NCBI GenBank assembly: GCA_035560795.1 | Contig: DATMYV010000030.1 | Location: forward strand, 1-62,957 | From: Longilinea sp035560795 | GTDB lineage: Bacteria; Chloroflexota; Anaerolineae; Anaerolineales; Anaerolineaceae | Reading direction: 5' to 3' | Length of the DNA: 62,957 bases | Shown here: positions 36,464 to 44,212 of the stretch, in pieces | Position numbering within the stretch: the stretch's first letter is position 1 | How the letters are laid out: every line of letters starts with the position of its first letter | Translations under genes and position numbers: made by a program | The notes under the pieces: model-generated | What the model saw: the letters and a program-made list of their open reading frames with translations, nothing else | What the model was told of the DNA's origin: nothing | The model's database searches: none

Positions 36464-36504
36464 AAACCGCCCACTCGATGTTATAGGTGGCCGGTTTTTG
36501 TTTT
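36464..36504 (+). terminator. Terminator-like hairpin in the glycan-operon leader
   Basis: Stem of AAACCG/CGGTTT and CCAC/GTGG around one mismatch (36464-36474 with 36487-36497), followed by T5-G-T4. It would stop transcription well before the first gene, so it is a candidate attenuator. Confidence 0.6.
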
Positions 36505-36507
36505 AAT

Positions 36508-36609
36508 AAAACCTGCCAATACAACCGATGCTCAGTTGTTAATGGATACAAGGTGCTCACTGGGCAGCAAAACCTGGCGGCAATCAAGTCCATTTTCCAG
36601 GCAGGTTTT
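36508..36609 (+). ncRNA. Candidate structured switch RNA in the glycan-operon leader
   Basis: A 10-bp perfect outer helix joins 36508-36517 to 36600-36609. It encloses helices 36521-36525/36535-36539, 36541-36546/36589-36594 and 36554-36558/36562-36566. The 3' arm can instead pair for 8 bp with 36569-36576, giving a hairpin followed by five T. The two pairings exclude each other, as in switch-type leaders. It does not match a riboswitch class I can recall. The rest of 36,163-36,711 has no supported gene. Confidence 0.5.
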
Positions 36610-36711
36610 TCAGTAGGGGGGTCTTTCCTTAATTACAACGGTACATGAATCCTTATGAGATCCTAATAGGTCCGGAGGGATTGAGGAAAGTCAAACTGAA
36701 GGAGCAAGGCA

Positions 36712-38229
36712 ATGGGGCAAATAGTACAAAAGACCAACACCAAAGTGCTGCCGAAGATTGATTTCCGGGTAGCCCATGACATTGTAAATGCCGGGCTCCG
36801 TCTGCAATGGCGCTGGTTGATGGTTGGGATGATCCTGCTCGATATCGTGATGATTGCTGCGGGCTTTATTTTGGCCTATGTAATTCGGTTCAGGATGAAC
36901 ATTCCCTTTTTCTTCACTGCTGAAGAGGGTCAAGGTCCGTCCCTGCGGTTCTACATCACCCTGGGGATCTTTTTAATTCCCTTGTGGATTGCTATTTTTG
37001 CGTTGACCGGACTTTATTCACGCCAGAACATATTGGGCGGGGCTCGTGAATATGCACTGGTTTTCAACGCCACCACCATTGCCATGTTCATGGTCATTTC
37101 TGCAAATTTTCTGATTCCGCAATTTATCCTGGCGCGCGGCTGGTTGTTATTGACCTGGTTTTTCGTGTTCTTTTTTACCGCCTCCGGCCGGTTCTGGACG
37201 CGCCGCCTGGTTTATATGTTTCGGTCGCGCGGGTACTTTTTAACCCCTACATTGATTGTTGGGGCAAATGAAGAATCGCGCCTTTTGGCCGAGCAATTTC
37301 AAAATCAGCGGGCGTCCGGACTGAAAGTAGTCGGGTTTGTGGCTGACGATATGCCTGCAGGGACCGAGGTTTACAAGAATACTTTTGTGCTGGGCAACAT
37401 GGCGCAACTGGTGACACTATCCCGCGAGAAGAACGTTGAAGAGGTCATCGTCACAACCAGCGCGGTTTCATCGGACGATATCCTGGAAGTCTTTAAACTC
37501 TACGGCATGGCAGATGGTGTGACCCTGCGCCTTTCATCCGGTCTCTACGAAATTATTACCACCGGCTTGCAAATCCAGGAACTGGCTTCGGTCCCCCTGG
37601 TGAAAGTTAACAAGATACGCCTGACCGGGGTTGATCAGGTCCTAAAGACAGTAATGGATTACGGCATTGCACTGATATCAATGGTGGTTGTCATTCCGTT
37701 GTCAGTCCTGATCGGTATCATTATTAAAGTTGATTCAAAAGGTCCTGTTTTTCATCGCCGTCGCGTGATGGGGATGAATGGCCGGGCTTTTGATGCGTTT
37801 AAGTTCCGCACGATGCTCGTCGATGGGGATGAAATCCTAGAATCCCGGCCGGATCTAAAGGAAGAATTGGCCAGAGAGCATAAGCTGAAGGAGGATCCGC
37901 GCATCACCCGCGTTGGAAAAGTTCTACGGAAGATGAGCCTGGATGAAATCCCGCAAGCTTTCAATGTTTTGCGTGCAGAGATGTCGATTGTAGGGCCACG
38001 GATGATCTCTCCTGAGGAGATGGAAAAATACCAGCAGCTTGGCATGAACTTGCTTACAGTGAAACCGGGCATTACCGGGCTCTGGCAGGTCAGCGGACGA
38101 TCAGACGTTTCCTATGAGCAGCGGGTTCGATTGGATATGTATTACATTCGTAACTGGAGCATCTGGTTGGACCTGCAGATCATTCTGCGCACAATTCCAG
38201 CCATATTAAGTCACCGGGGTGCGTACTGA
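36712..38229 (+). CDS. Polyprenyl glycosylphosphotransferase (priming enzyme of glycan synthesis)
   Basis: Bacterial sugar transferase of the WcaJ/WbaP type, moving a sugar-1-phosphate from a nucleotide sugar to undecaprenyl phosphate as the first committed step. The 505-residue protein has four N-terminal helices, a CoA-binding-like Rossmann region (TLIVGANEESRLLAEQFQNQ) and the catalytic domain with KGPVFHRRRVMGMNG, KFRTM, the D-E-I-P motif and VKPGITGLWQVSGRS. GAAGGAG precedes the ATG. It is the first gene after the structured leader. The sugar moved is not readable from sequence. Confidence 0.93.
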   Translation: MGQIVQKTNTKVLPKIDFRVAHDIVNAGLRLQWRWLMVGMILLDIVMIAAGFILAYVIRFRMNIPFFFTAEEGQGPSLRFYITLGIFLIPLWIAIFALTGLYSRQNILGGAREYALVFNATTIAMFMVISANFLIPQFILARGWLLLTWFFVFFFTASGRFWTRRLVYMFRSRGYFLTPTLIVGANEESRLLAEQFQNQRASGLKVVGFVADDMPAGTEVYKNTFVLGNMAQLVTLSREKNVEEVIVTTSAVSSDDILEVFKLYGMADGVTLRLSSGLYEIITTGLQIQELASVPLVKVNKIRLTGVDQVLKTVMDYGIALISMVVVIPLSVLIGIIIKVDSKGPVFHRRRVMGMNGRAFDAFKFRTMLVDGDEILESRPDLKEELAREHKLKEDPRITRVGKVLRKMSLDEIPQAFNVLRAEMSIVGPRMISPEEMEKYQQLGMNLLTVKPGITGLWQVSGRSDVSYEQRVRLDMYYIRNWSIWLDLQIILRTIPAILSHRGAY

Positions 38230-38279
38230 GCGGTCAGGGAAAACGTACACTACCGGAGTGAACGCCAGAGGAGGAAGGC

Positions 38280-39212
38280 TTGAAAATACTAGTAACAGGT
38301 GGGGCGGGTTTTATCGCTTCCCATGTGGTTGACCTATATATTGCAAACGGGCACGAGGTGGTTGTTCTCGATGATCTGTCCACAGGACGTGCCTCCAACC
38401 TGAATCAAAAAGCGCGTTTTATCCAGATGGATATCCGTGACTCTCGCATTGGCCAGGTGTTCGATGATGAACGTCCGGACGTGGTAAATCATCACGCGGC
38501 TCAAATGGATGTGCGCCGTTCGATTGTGGAGCCGCTTTTTGATGCCGACGTCAATATTCTGGGTTCAATCAACCTGATCGAAAATGCGCGCAAGAAAGGC
38601 GTCAGGCATTTCGTTTATATCTCCTCCGGCGGGGCAGCCTACGGCGAGCCGAAATACCTGCCTTGCGACGAGGAGCATCCAGTCGATCCAATTTGCCAGT
38701 ATGGTGCCAGCAAGCACACCGTGGAACATTATCTGTATATGTACCACGTCAATTACGGCCTCGACTATACCGTACTTCGTTACCCGAATGTATTCGGTCC
38801 GCGCCAGGACCCGAAAGGCGAAGCCGGGGTGGTGGCGATTTTCACGGGTCAAATGTTGGCTGGCAAACAGGTGGTTATCAACGGAGACGGCGAACAGGAA
38901 CGCGATTTTGTCTATGTAGGCGATTGTGCCAATGCCAATTTGTTGGCGATCACCAAGGCGCATCCCAGCGGAATTTACAATTTGGGATCAGCCAGTGGAA
39001 CGAACATCAATCAGATTTATCAGGTGTTAAAAGAGATTATCGGATATCCGCTGGAGGCGGTTCACGGTCCGGCAAAATTGGGCGAAACCCGCAAGATTTA
39101 CCTGGATGCTTCCAAGGCCCGGCAGGAATTGGGCTGGGAGCCGCAGGTGAGTTTCATGGAAGGCATGAAGAAAACAGTGGAATACTTCCAAAAATCGGAG
39201 ATTCTTAGTTGA
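38280..39212 (+). CDS. NAD-dependent sugar-nucleotide epimerase/dehydratase (GalE-like)
   Basis: Short-chain dehydrogenase of the extended type, acting on a nucleotide sugar. It has the Rossmann motif TGGAGFIAS, the catalytic SSGGAAYG strand, Y-G-A-S-K with the catalytic Tyr and Lys, and RYPNVFGPRQ. The 310 residues fit UDP-glucose 4-epimerase relatives. The TTG start has an AGGAGG site. Its stop overlaps the TTG start of the kinase gene, so the two are coupled. The exact substrate is uncertain; UDP-GlcNAc/GalNAc or UDP-Glc/Gal are both possible. Confidence 0.88.
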   Translation: MKILVTGGAGFIASHVVDLYIANGHEVVVLDDLSTGRASNLNQKARFIQMDIRDSRIGQVFDDERPDVVNHHAAQMDVRRSIVEPLFDADVNILGSINLIENARKKGVRHFVYISSGGAAYGEPKYLPCDEEHPVDPICQYGASKHTVEHYLYMYHVNYGLDYTVLRYPNVFGPRQDPKGEAGVVAIFTGQMLAGKQVVINGDGEQERDFVYVGDCANANLLAITKAHPSGIYNLGSASGTNINQIYQVLKEIIGYPLEAVHGPAKLGETRKIYLDASKARQELGWEPQVSFMEGMKKTVEYFQKSEILS

Positions 39213-40183
39213 TCATTGTGCAGTCACCGCTTCGCATCAGCCTGTTTGGCGGAGGCACCGACTTCCCGGATTATTATCTTCAGGAAGGCGGCTGCGTTCT
39301 ATCCACCGCGATTGATAAATATATTTACGTGGTGATCAAACGGCGCTTCGATGGCAAGCTGCGTATCGGGTATACGCGTACTGAGATGGTTGACAGCCTG
39401 GATGAAATCCAACATGAATTGATTCGGGAAGCCCTGCGGACGACCGGAATAACCAAAGGGGTGGAAATTACCACCATGGGCGATATTCCGGCTGGATCCG
39501 GGCTGGGCTCATCCAGTGCGGTGACCGTTGGCGCGTTAAATGCCATGTACACCTACCTGAATGAGAATGTCTCGGCTGCGCGGTTGGCGCGCGAAGCCTG
39601 TGATATTGAAATCAGGAAATTACAAAAACCAATTGGCGTACAGGATCAATACATCTCGGCTTTTGGCGGGATGCGTTTTATCGATTTTCATACCGACGGC
39701 TCGATCCAGGTCGATCGTGTTGCCATTGATGAATCGGTTAAGCGCCGGTTGAACGAAAGCTTTTTGATTTTCTTCACTGGCGTAACCCGCCAGTCCGATA
39801 CCATCCTGGCAGAACAACAGGTGAACATATCGAAGCGCATGGCAGTCCTGCGCGAAATCAAGCAACTGGCGCATACAGCCCGGCACGAACTGGAAACGGG
39901 AAACCTCGATGCGCTAGGTCCCCTGTTGCACGAAAGCTGGCTGCTAAAAAAGCAGATGGCCAGTCTGATCAGCAATGGGCTCATTGAGGAATCGTATCAA
40001 GCTGCCCGTTCAGCCGGTGCGTTGGGTGGAAAAATCCTGGGCGCCGGCGGCGGCGGTTATCTTTTGTTGTATTGTCCTTACGAACACCGCGAAGCAGTCC
40101 GAACTGCCCTTCCAGATTTGCAGGAACTGCCGTTTCAATTGGAACCAGATGGCAGCAAAGTGATTTTTAATTATCGCCGCTAA
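39209..40183 (+). CDS. GHMP sugar kinase, heptose-7-phosphate kinase-like
   Basis: ATP-dependent sugar 1-kinase of the HddA/LmbP group, which makes D-glycero-alpha-D-manno-heptose 1,7-bisphosphate in the GDP-heptose route. The GHMP signature reads GSGLGSSSAVTVGALNAM, preceded by PLRISLFGGGTDFPDYY; the C-terminal GGKILGAGGGGYLLLYCP motif is also present. Its 324 residues fit. Start TTG overlaps the epimerase stop. The next gene is an isomerase of the GmhA type and gmhB lies close by, so a heptose role is well supported by context. Confidence 0.88.
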   Translation: MIIVQSPLRISLFGGGTDFPDYYLQEGGCVLSTAIDKYIYVVIKRRFDGKLRIGYTRTEMVDSLDEIQHELIREALRTTGITKGVEITTMGDIPAGSGLGSSSAVTVGALNAMYTYLNENVSAARLAREACDIEIRKLQKPIGVQDQYISAFGGMRFIDFHTDGSIQVDRVAIDESVKRRLNESFLIFFTGVTRQSDTILAEQQVNISKRMAVLREIKQLAHTARHELETGNLDALGPLLHESWLLKKQMASLISNGLIEESYQAARSAGALGGKILGAGGGGYLLLYCPYEHREAVRTALPDLQELPFQLEPDGSKVIFNYRR

Positions 40184-40226
40184 TGACCTGGATATTTGAT
40201 TTAGGGAATTGGTAGGAGGGAAACGA

Positions 40227-41399
40227 ATGGAACGAATTACCCAGTACCTCGAAGAAATGAAAGCCGCCGTCGATCTGATCCCGATGGATCGTTTCGATCA
40301 GATCGTGGAAGTCTTGCACCAGGCGCGTTTGAATGGACAGCAGGTCTTCATCATGGGCAATGGCGGCAGTGCGGCTACTGCTTCGCATTTTGTGTGCGAT
40401 TTGGCAAAAAATACGCGCAGTGCCGATTGGCCGCATTTCCGGGCGATCGGGTTGACCGATAATATTGCCATATTGACTGCCTATGCAAACGATGAAGGCT
40501 ACGAGAATGCACTTGCCGGGCAGCTGGCCAACCTGATTAGACCCAATGATGTGGTGGTGGCCATCTCCTGTAGCGGCAATTCAGCCAATGTGATCAAGGC
40601 CGTTGAACTGGCTAACCAATCGGGGGCCGTCACCATTGGCCTGACCGGTCGTAAGGGTGGAAAACTTGCCACTATGAGCCAGATCAATATTTCTGCCCAG
40701 GCGGATGCCATCCAACAGCAGGAAGACATCCACATGATGCTTTGCCACATGTTTACCGTTGCCTTGAACGAATTGCCGAAGGTAGAAGTCATTGCCCGCC
40801 GCCCGGCTTACGCCGAACCGAACACCCTCTCATTGATCAAGAGCCTGTTTGGCAAGGATGTCTTTGAAGATCCCAGCGAGCTTGCCCCGCGCGGCACGCC
40901 GGTGGAACTGGTGCAGAAGATTAGCCGGGAAATGGCGCAAAACCTTGACCTGCATGAGATGCTTACCTATGTGCTGCAAATGACGCTTGACAGTGTCGGC
41001 GCTTCCAGCGGCAGCATCATGGTTCTAAACGATGTGGGTGAAGTGGTCGACGGGCTGCTGGCTTACGCCGGAAAGGTGAACAGCGGCTCCATCGACCGGT
41101 TGGAAGAGATCAAGAAACAGGGTCTGGCCGGATGGGTGGTGGAAAACCGCCAGGCAGCCCTGGTGAAGAGCACCCGCGATGATCCGCGCTGGCTGCGGCG
41201 GGAGTTTGACGAATCAACCAGCGAATCGCGCTCTGCCTTGAGCGTGCCATTGATCACGCAAGACCGCGTGGTAGGCGTTGTAACGCTGGTACACCCGAAG
41301 GCAGGCTGGTTTACCATGGAGGATCTGGCTTTATTGACCGCCATAACCATCACGATTTCATACTCGGTCAGTGCCCGTAACAAGACAGCGGACAAGTAG
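40227..41399 (+). CDS. GmhA-like phosphoheptose isomerase fused to a GAF domain
   Basis: Residues 1-200 are a SIS-domain isomerase: FIMGNGGSAATASHF (42-56), SCSGNSANVIKA and GLTGRKGGKLA, as in GmhA, which converts sedoheptulose 7-phosphate to heptose 7-phosphate. GmhA is normally about 190-200 residues. Here a GAF domain (about 225-385, with GASSGSIMVLND, GLAGWVVENRQA, SALSVPLI) is added, making 390 residues. GAF domains bind small ligands, so the fusion may put heptose synthesis under feedback control. ATG at 40227 has AGGAGG upstream. Confidence 0.88.
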   Translation: MERITQYLEEMKAAVDLIPMDRFDQIVEVLHQARLNGQQVFIMGNGGSAATASHFVCDLAKNTRSADWPHFRAIGLTDNIAILTAYANDEGYENALAGQLANLIRPNDVVVAISCSGNSANVIKAVELANQSGAVTIGLTGRKGGKLATMSQINISAQADAIQQQEDIHMMLCHMFTVALNELPKVEVIARRPAYAEPNTLSLIKSLFGKDVFEDPSELAPRGTPVELVQKISREMAQNLDLHEMLTYVLQMTLDSVGASSGSIMVLNDVGEVVDGLLAYAGKVNSGSIDRLEEIKKQGLAGWVVENRQAALVKSTRDDPRWLRREFDESTSESRSALSVPLITQDRVVGVVTLVHPKAGWFTMEDLALLTAITITISYSVSARNKTADK

Positions 41400-41416
41400 C
41401 CCAAGGTTTTCGTGAG

Positions 41417-41974
41417 TTATTGATTGAGTTGCGAGGAAATTTGATTAAGTGCTTCAGCGAGCGAATCGAAAATGCGAAACGGCTGCAAAAGGGCGGCTTC
41501 TGGCAGGCTGGCCTGCCAGCTGCCGCGCCCTGTGCGCACCAGCATGGCTTCGCGCACCCCGGCAGCCCTTCCGGCTTTCAAATCGCTGAGCGCGTCTCCG
41601 ATCATGTACGAACGGGACAAATCCAGACTCAAAGCCGTCGCAGCCTGCAAAAGCAAACCGGGCTGCGGTTTTCGGCAAGCGCAGTTCTCATGCGGGGCAT
41701 GCGGGCACATCCAGGTACCATCCACCCGTCCACCAGCCTGTTCCACCACCATGGTTATCCGTTGATTGAGTTTTTGTGCTTGCTTCAGGGTAATCAAGCC
41801 TCGCCCAACAGCGGATTGATTGGTGACCAAAACAATTCGAAATGGGCTGCTGCGATAATTGCGCAGCGCCTCCAGCGCCGCCGGGATAAATTCAACGTCG
41901 CTCCAGGAACGGACGTAGTCCTCCCGGTTTTCAATGATGACGCCATCGCGGTCAAGGAATATTGCTGGATCCAT
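41417..41974 (-). CDS. gmhB: D,D-heptose 1,7-bisphosphate phosphatase
   Basis: HAD-superfamily phosphatase removing the 7-phosphate of heptose bisphosphate. The nucleophile motif is FLDRDGVI, motif II is LVTNQSAVGRG, the zinc-binding loop is CPHAPHENCACRKPQPG and motif IV is MIGDALSDLKAG. The 185 residues fit GmhB; the HisB-N phosphatase is a close relative but the heptose kinase and isomerase next door favour GmhB. It runs against the operon. The ATG lies 7 nt after a TATAAT and has no ribosome site. Confidence 0.87.
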   Translation of the reverse strand: MDPAIFLDRDGVIIENREDYVRSWSDVEFIPAALEALRNYRSSPFRIVLVTNQSAVGRGLITLKQAQKLNQRITMVVEQAGGRVDGTWMCPHAPHENCACRKPQPGLLLQAATALSLDLSRSYMIGDALSDLKAGRAAGVREAMLVRTGRGSWQASLPEAALLQPFRIFDSLAEALNQISSQLNQ

Positions 41975-41981
41975 GCGATCA

Positions 41982-41987
41982 ATTATA
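41982..41987 (-). promoter_or_regulatory. -10 box placing the transcript start at the gmhB start codon
   Basis: A perfect TATAAT on the minus strand, 7 nt before the ATG at 41974. As for murJ, the mRNA would begin at the start codon. The -35 region is weak. Confidence 0.5.
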
Positions 41988-42088
41988 CGCAAATAACCGC
42001 GCGGCGACTTCAACCGGCTGCTCAGAACAGCCGGTCGATCTGCTAAAACCGACGGTAAGGTGCGCCCGGAAAGGCGCCAATATCGTCA

Positions 42089-42955
42089 GTGTCATCGGGG
42101 GAGCAGCGTGCGGCATTTTTCTATGTCGTAACGGCGGAGCTTGCCCCTCCTAAACCAGGCACATGGGATCAGCGAGTGAATATACCTGCACAGCCAGTAC
42201 CCACAACTGCACCAAAACCAAGGAGCCCTGGCATTGGTCTTTACCTGCAGCGCCAGGCTGACGGTTTTGGACGGTACTTGCTGGAGCAGTTGCTCTATTT
42301 CTTGATCGGTTGGGTGCCTACGGTTGTTGGAATTGGCTTGCGTGCTGTTTTTTACCGCCTGATATTAAAGATGACCGGCTGGGCTGCCATCGAAAACAGC
42401 GTTCGGCTGCGGTTTGCCAGCAATATCCACTTGCATAACGGTGTTTACTTGGATCAGGGCACATATTTGCATGCCTGTCCAGCCGGAATTGAAATTGGCG
42501 ACAACTCCATTGTGATGCATGGGGCTGTCCTGCATGTGTATAACTTTCGCGGTATGCCGCAATCCGGCATCCGCATTGGCCGCGATAGTCTGATCGGCGA
42601 GTATTCAATCATTCGCGGGCAGGGCGGTGTAAGCATCGGTGACCGGGTTTATACATCGCCTTTCACGCAGCTTTTAGCAGTCAACCACATCTTCGACGAC
42701 CCTGATAAACCATTTACAGACCAGGGTATCACTGCCGAAGGTATCGTCATTGAAGATGATGTCTGGTTGGGCGCAGGCGCTGTGATCACCGATGGCGTGA
42801 GGGTAGGTAAAGGCGCTGTTGTTGCGGCCGGTGCAGTGGTGACCCAGGATGTTCCGCCGCACACTGTGTTCGCCGGCGTTCCGGCGCGTATGATCAAGCA
42901 AATCGATGGCAGCCAGCCTGCCAATATGAAAGATCGAACGGTTTATTTCTTGTAG
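42089..42955 (+). CDS. Hexapeptide-repeat (LbH) acyltransferase
   Basis: Left-handed beta-helix acyltransferase of the maltose/serine/NodL type, 288 residues. Many hexapeptide turns are seen (IEIGDNSIVMHGAVL, SIGDRVYTSPF, VIEDDVWLGAGAVI) with the active-site His in LLAVNHIFDD and the C-terminal AGAVVTQDVPPHTVFAGVPARMI. An N-terminal extension with one likely membrane segment (LLEQLLYFLIGWVPTVVGIGL) sets it apart. It probably acetylates a sugar of the surface glycan. Start GTG at 42089 is uncertain; GTG at 42176 is an alternative. Neither has a good ribosome site. Confidence 0.83.
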   Translation: MSSGEQRAAFFYVVTAELAPPKPGTWDQRVNIPAQPVPTTAPKPRSPGIGLYLQRQADGFGRYLLEQLLYFLIGWVPTVVGIGLRAVFYRLILKMTGWAAIENSVRLRFASNIHLHNGVYLDQGTYLHACPAGIEIGDNSIVMHGAVLHVYNFRGMPQSGIRIGRDSLIGEYSIIRGQGGVSIGDRVYTSPFTQLLAVNHIFDDPDKPFTDQGITAEGIVIEDDVWLGAGAVITDGVRVGKGAVVAAGAVVTQDVPPHTVFAGVPARMIKQIDGSQPANMKDRTVYFL

Positions 42956-42965
42956 GAGGTAAGTT

Positions 42966-44174
42966 ATGACCATGCTTTCCGTCGTCATCCCGGCTTATAA
43001 CGAAGAAAAAGGCATTATTGAAATTATGGAACGGGTTCTGACCATCCGGGATGGTTTGAAAGAAGCCGGTATCGACGATATGGAACTATTGGTGGTAAAT
43101 GATGGTTCGCGCGACCGGACAGCTGAAGTGGCTGGCGAGGTTGCGGACAGGAACAATGGCGTCCGCATCATCTCCCACCCACGCAACCGGGGTTATGGCG
43201 CTGCGCTGAAAACGGGCTTTGCACAAGCTAAAGGCGAACTGGTGGGTTTTTTGGATGCGGATGGCACTTACCCGCCTGAATATTTTCCGCAATTATGCCG
43301 GGCAGCATTGGACGGCGCTGAACTGGTGATTGGTTCACGCATGGCGGGAGCTGAAAGCCAAATGCCGGCCACGCGCCGTTTGGGCAATGTTATTTTTGCT
43401 TCATTGCTTTCCATCCTGGGTTGGCAGCGCGTCACCGACAGCGCCAGCGGCATGCGCGTTTTTCGCAAGGAAACATTGGCGCGCCTCTCGCCGCTGCCGG
43501 ATGGGTTGAATCTCACGCCGGTGATGAGTACGCGGGCGGTACATGAAGGCATCAAAATGGTCGAGGTCGCCATTCCATACAGCGAACGCGTTGGACGATC
43601 CAAACTCAGCGTGGTGCGGGATGGGCGCATCTTCCTCACTTCGATGGTGTGGACGGTGCTCTCCTATAATCCTGTCCGGGTGCTCGGAATGGCAGGGCTT
43701 GGCGGTGTGGGTATCGCGGCTTTGATTGGTTTGGGGCTGGTGATTGCCCGTCTGAGCGGGGTAACTTCTCTCACACCGTGGGGTGTGTTCGCCCTGTTCA
43801 CTGCATTGGTGGTGGGCGTGGCGGGCATCAGCCTGTTTGCTCTTGGCGCGACGTTTAATTATCTGGTATCCTTGTTTTATAAGGAACCCATCCGGCAAGG
43901 GTTGTTCGGGAAACCGGTTTTCAAGAAACCGCTTGAACTGCAATTCGGTTGGATGGGATTGGTTGGCTTGGTCGCCGGGCTGCTTCTCGCAATTGTTAGC
44001 CTGGTTTTAAGTTTGAACGGCTGGGAGATTGCCCGCCTGTGGTTATATCTGCTGGGCGGTGCGTTGGTCAGCCTGGTAGGCATTCAACTAGTGATTTACT
44101 GGCTGCTCATCCGCGTGCTGGAAGATTTGAGTCAGCGTGATGAATTGGCGCGGGTTGATATGCAGGTGGAATGA
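42966..44174 (+). CDS. GT2 glycosyltransferase with C-terminal membrane helices (DPM1-like)
   Basis: A 402-residue family 2 glycosyltransferase. The catalytic part (about 1-230) shows VVIPAYNEE, LLVVNDGSRDRT and FLDADGTYPPEY (metal-binding DxD) and resembles polyprenyl-phosphate mannose/glucose synthases. Four to five helices follow (for example GLGGVGIAALIGLGLVIA). It probably loads a sugar onto polyprenyl phosphate or extends a lipid-linked glycan. The ATG follows an AGGAGG site only 10 nt after the acyltransferase stop. Confidence 0.9.
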   Translation: MTMLSVVIPAYNEEKGIIEIMERVLTIRDGLKEAGIDDMELLVVNDGSRDRTAEVAGEVADRNNGVRIISHPRNRGYGAALKTGFAQAKGELVGFLDADGTYPPEYFPQLCRAALDGAELVIGSRMAGAESQMPATRRLGNVIFASLLSILGWQRVTDSASGMRVFRKETLARLSPLPDGLNLTPVMSTRAVHEGIKMVEVAIPYSERVGRSKLSVVRDGRIFLTSMVWTVLSYNPVRVLGMAGLGGVGIAALIGLGLVIARLSGVTSLTPWGVFALFTALVVGVAGISLFALGATFNYLVSLFYKEPIRQGLFGKPVFKKPLELQFGWMGLVGLVAGLLLAIVSLVLSLNGWEIARLWLYLLGGALVSLVGIQLVIYWLLIRVLEDLSQRDELARVDMQVE

Positions 44175-44212
44175 TCACCGCTTATTAGTAGGTTTATGTT
44201 TTGGAGGATTAA

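Noticed and set aside
36427..36610. Assignment of the leader to a c-di-GMP (GEMM), TPP, SAM or cobalamin riboswitch
   Set aside because: None of the conserved core sequences of these classes that I can recall is present, so it is reported as unassigned.
36198..36616. Several 60-70 codon frames in the region before the glycan operon
   Set aside because: They overlap the promoter, repeats and hairpins on both strands, have no ribosome sites and no recognisable domains.
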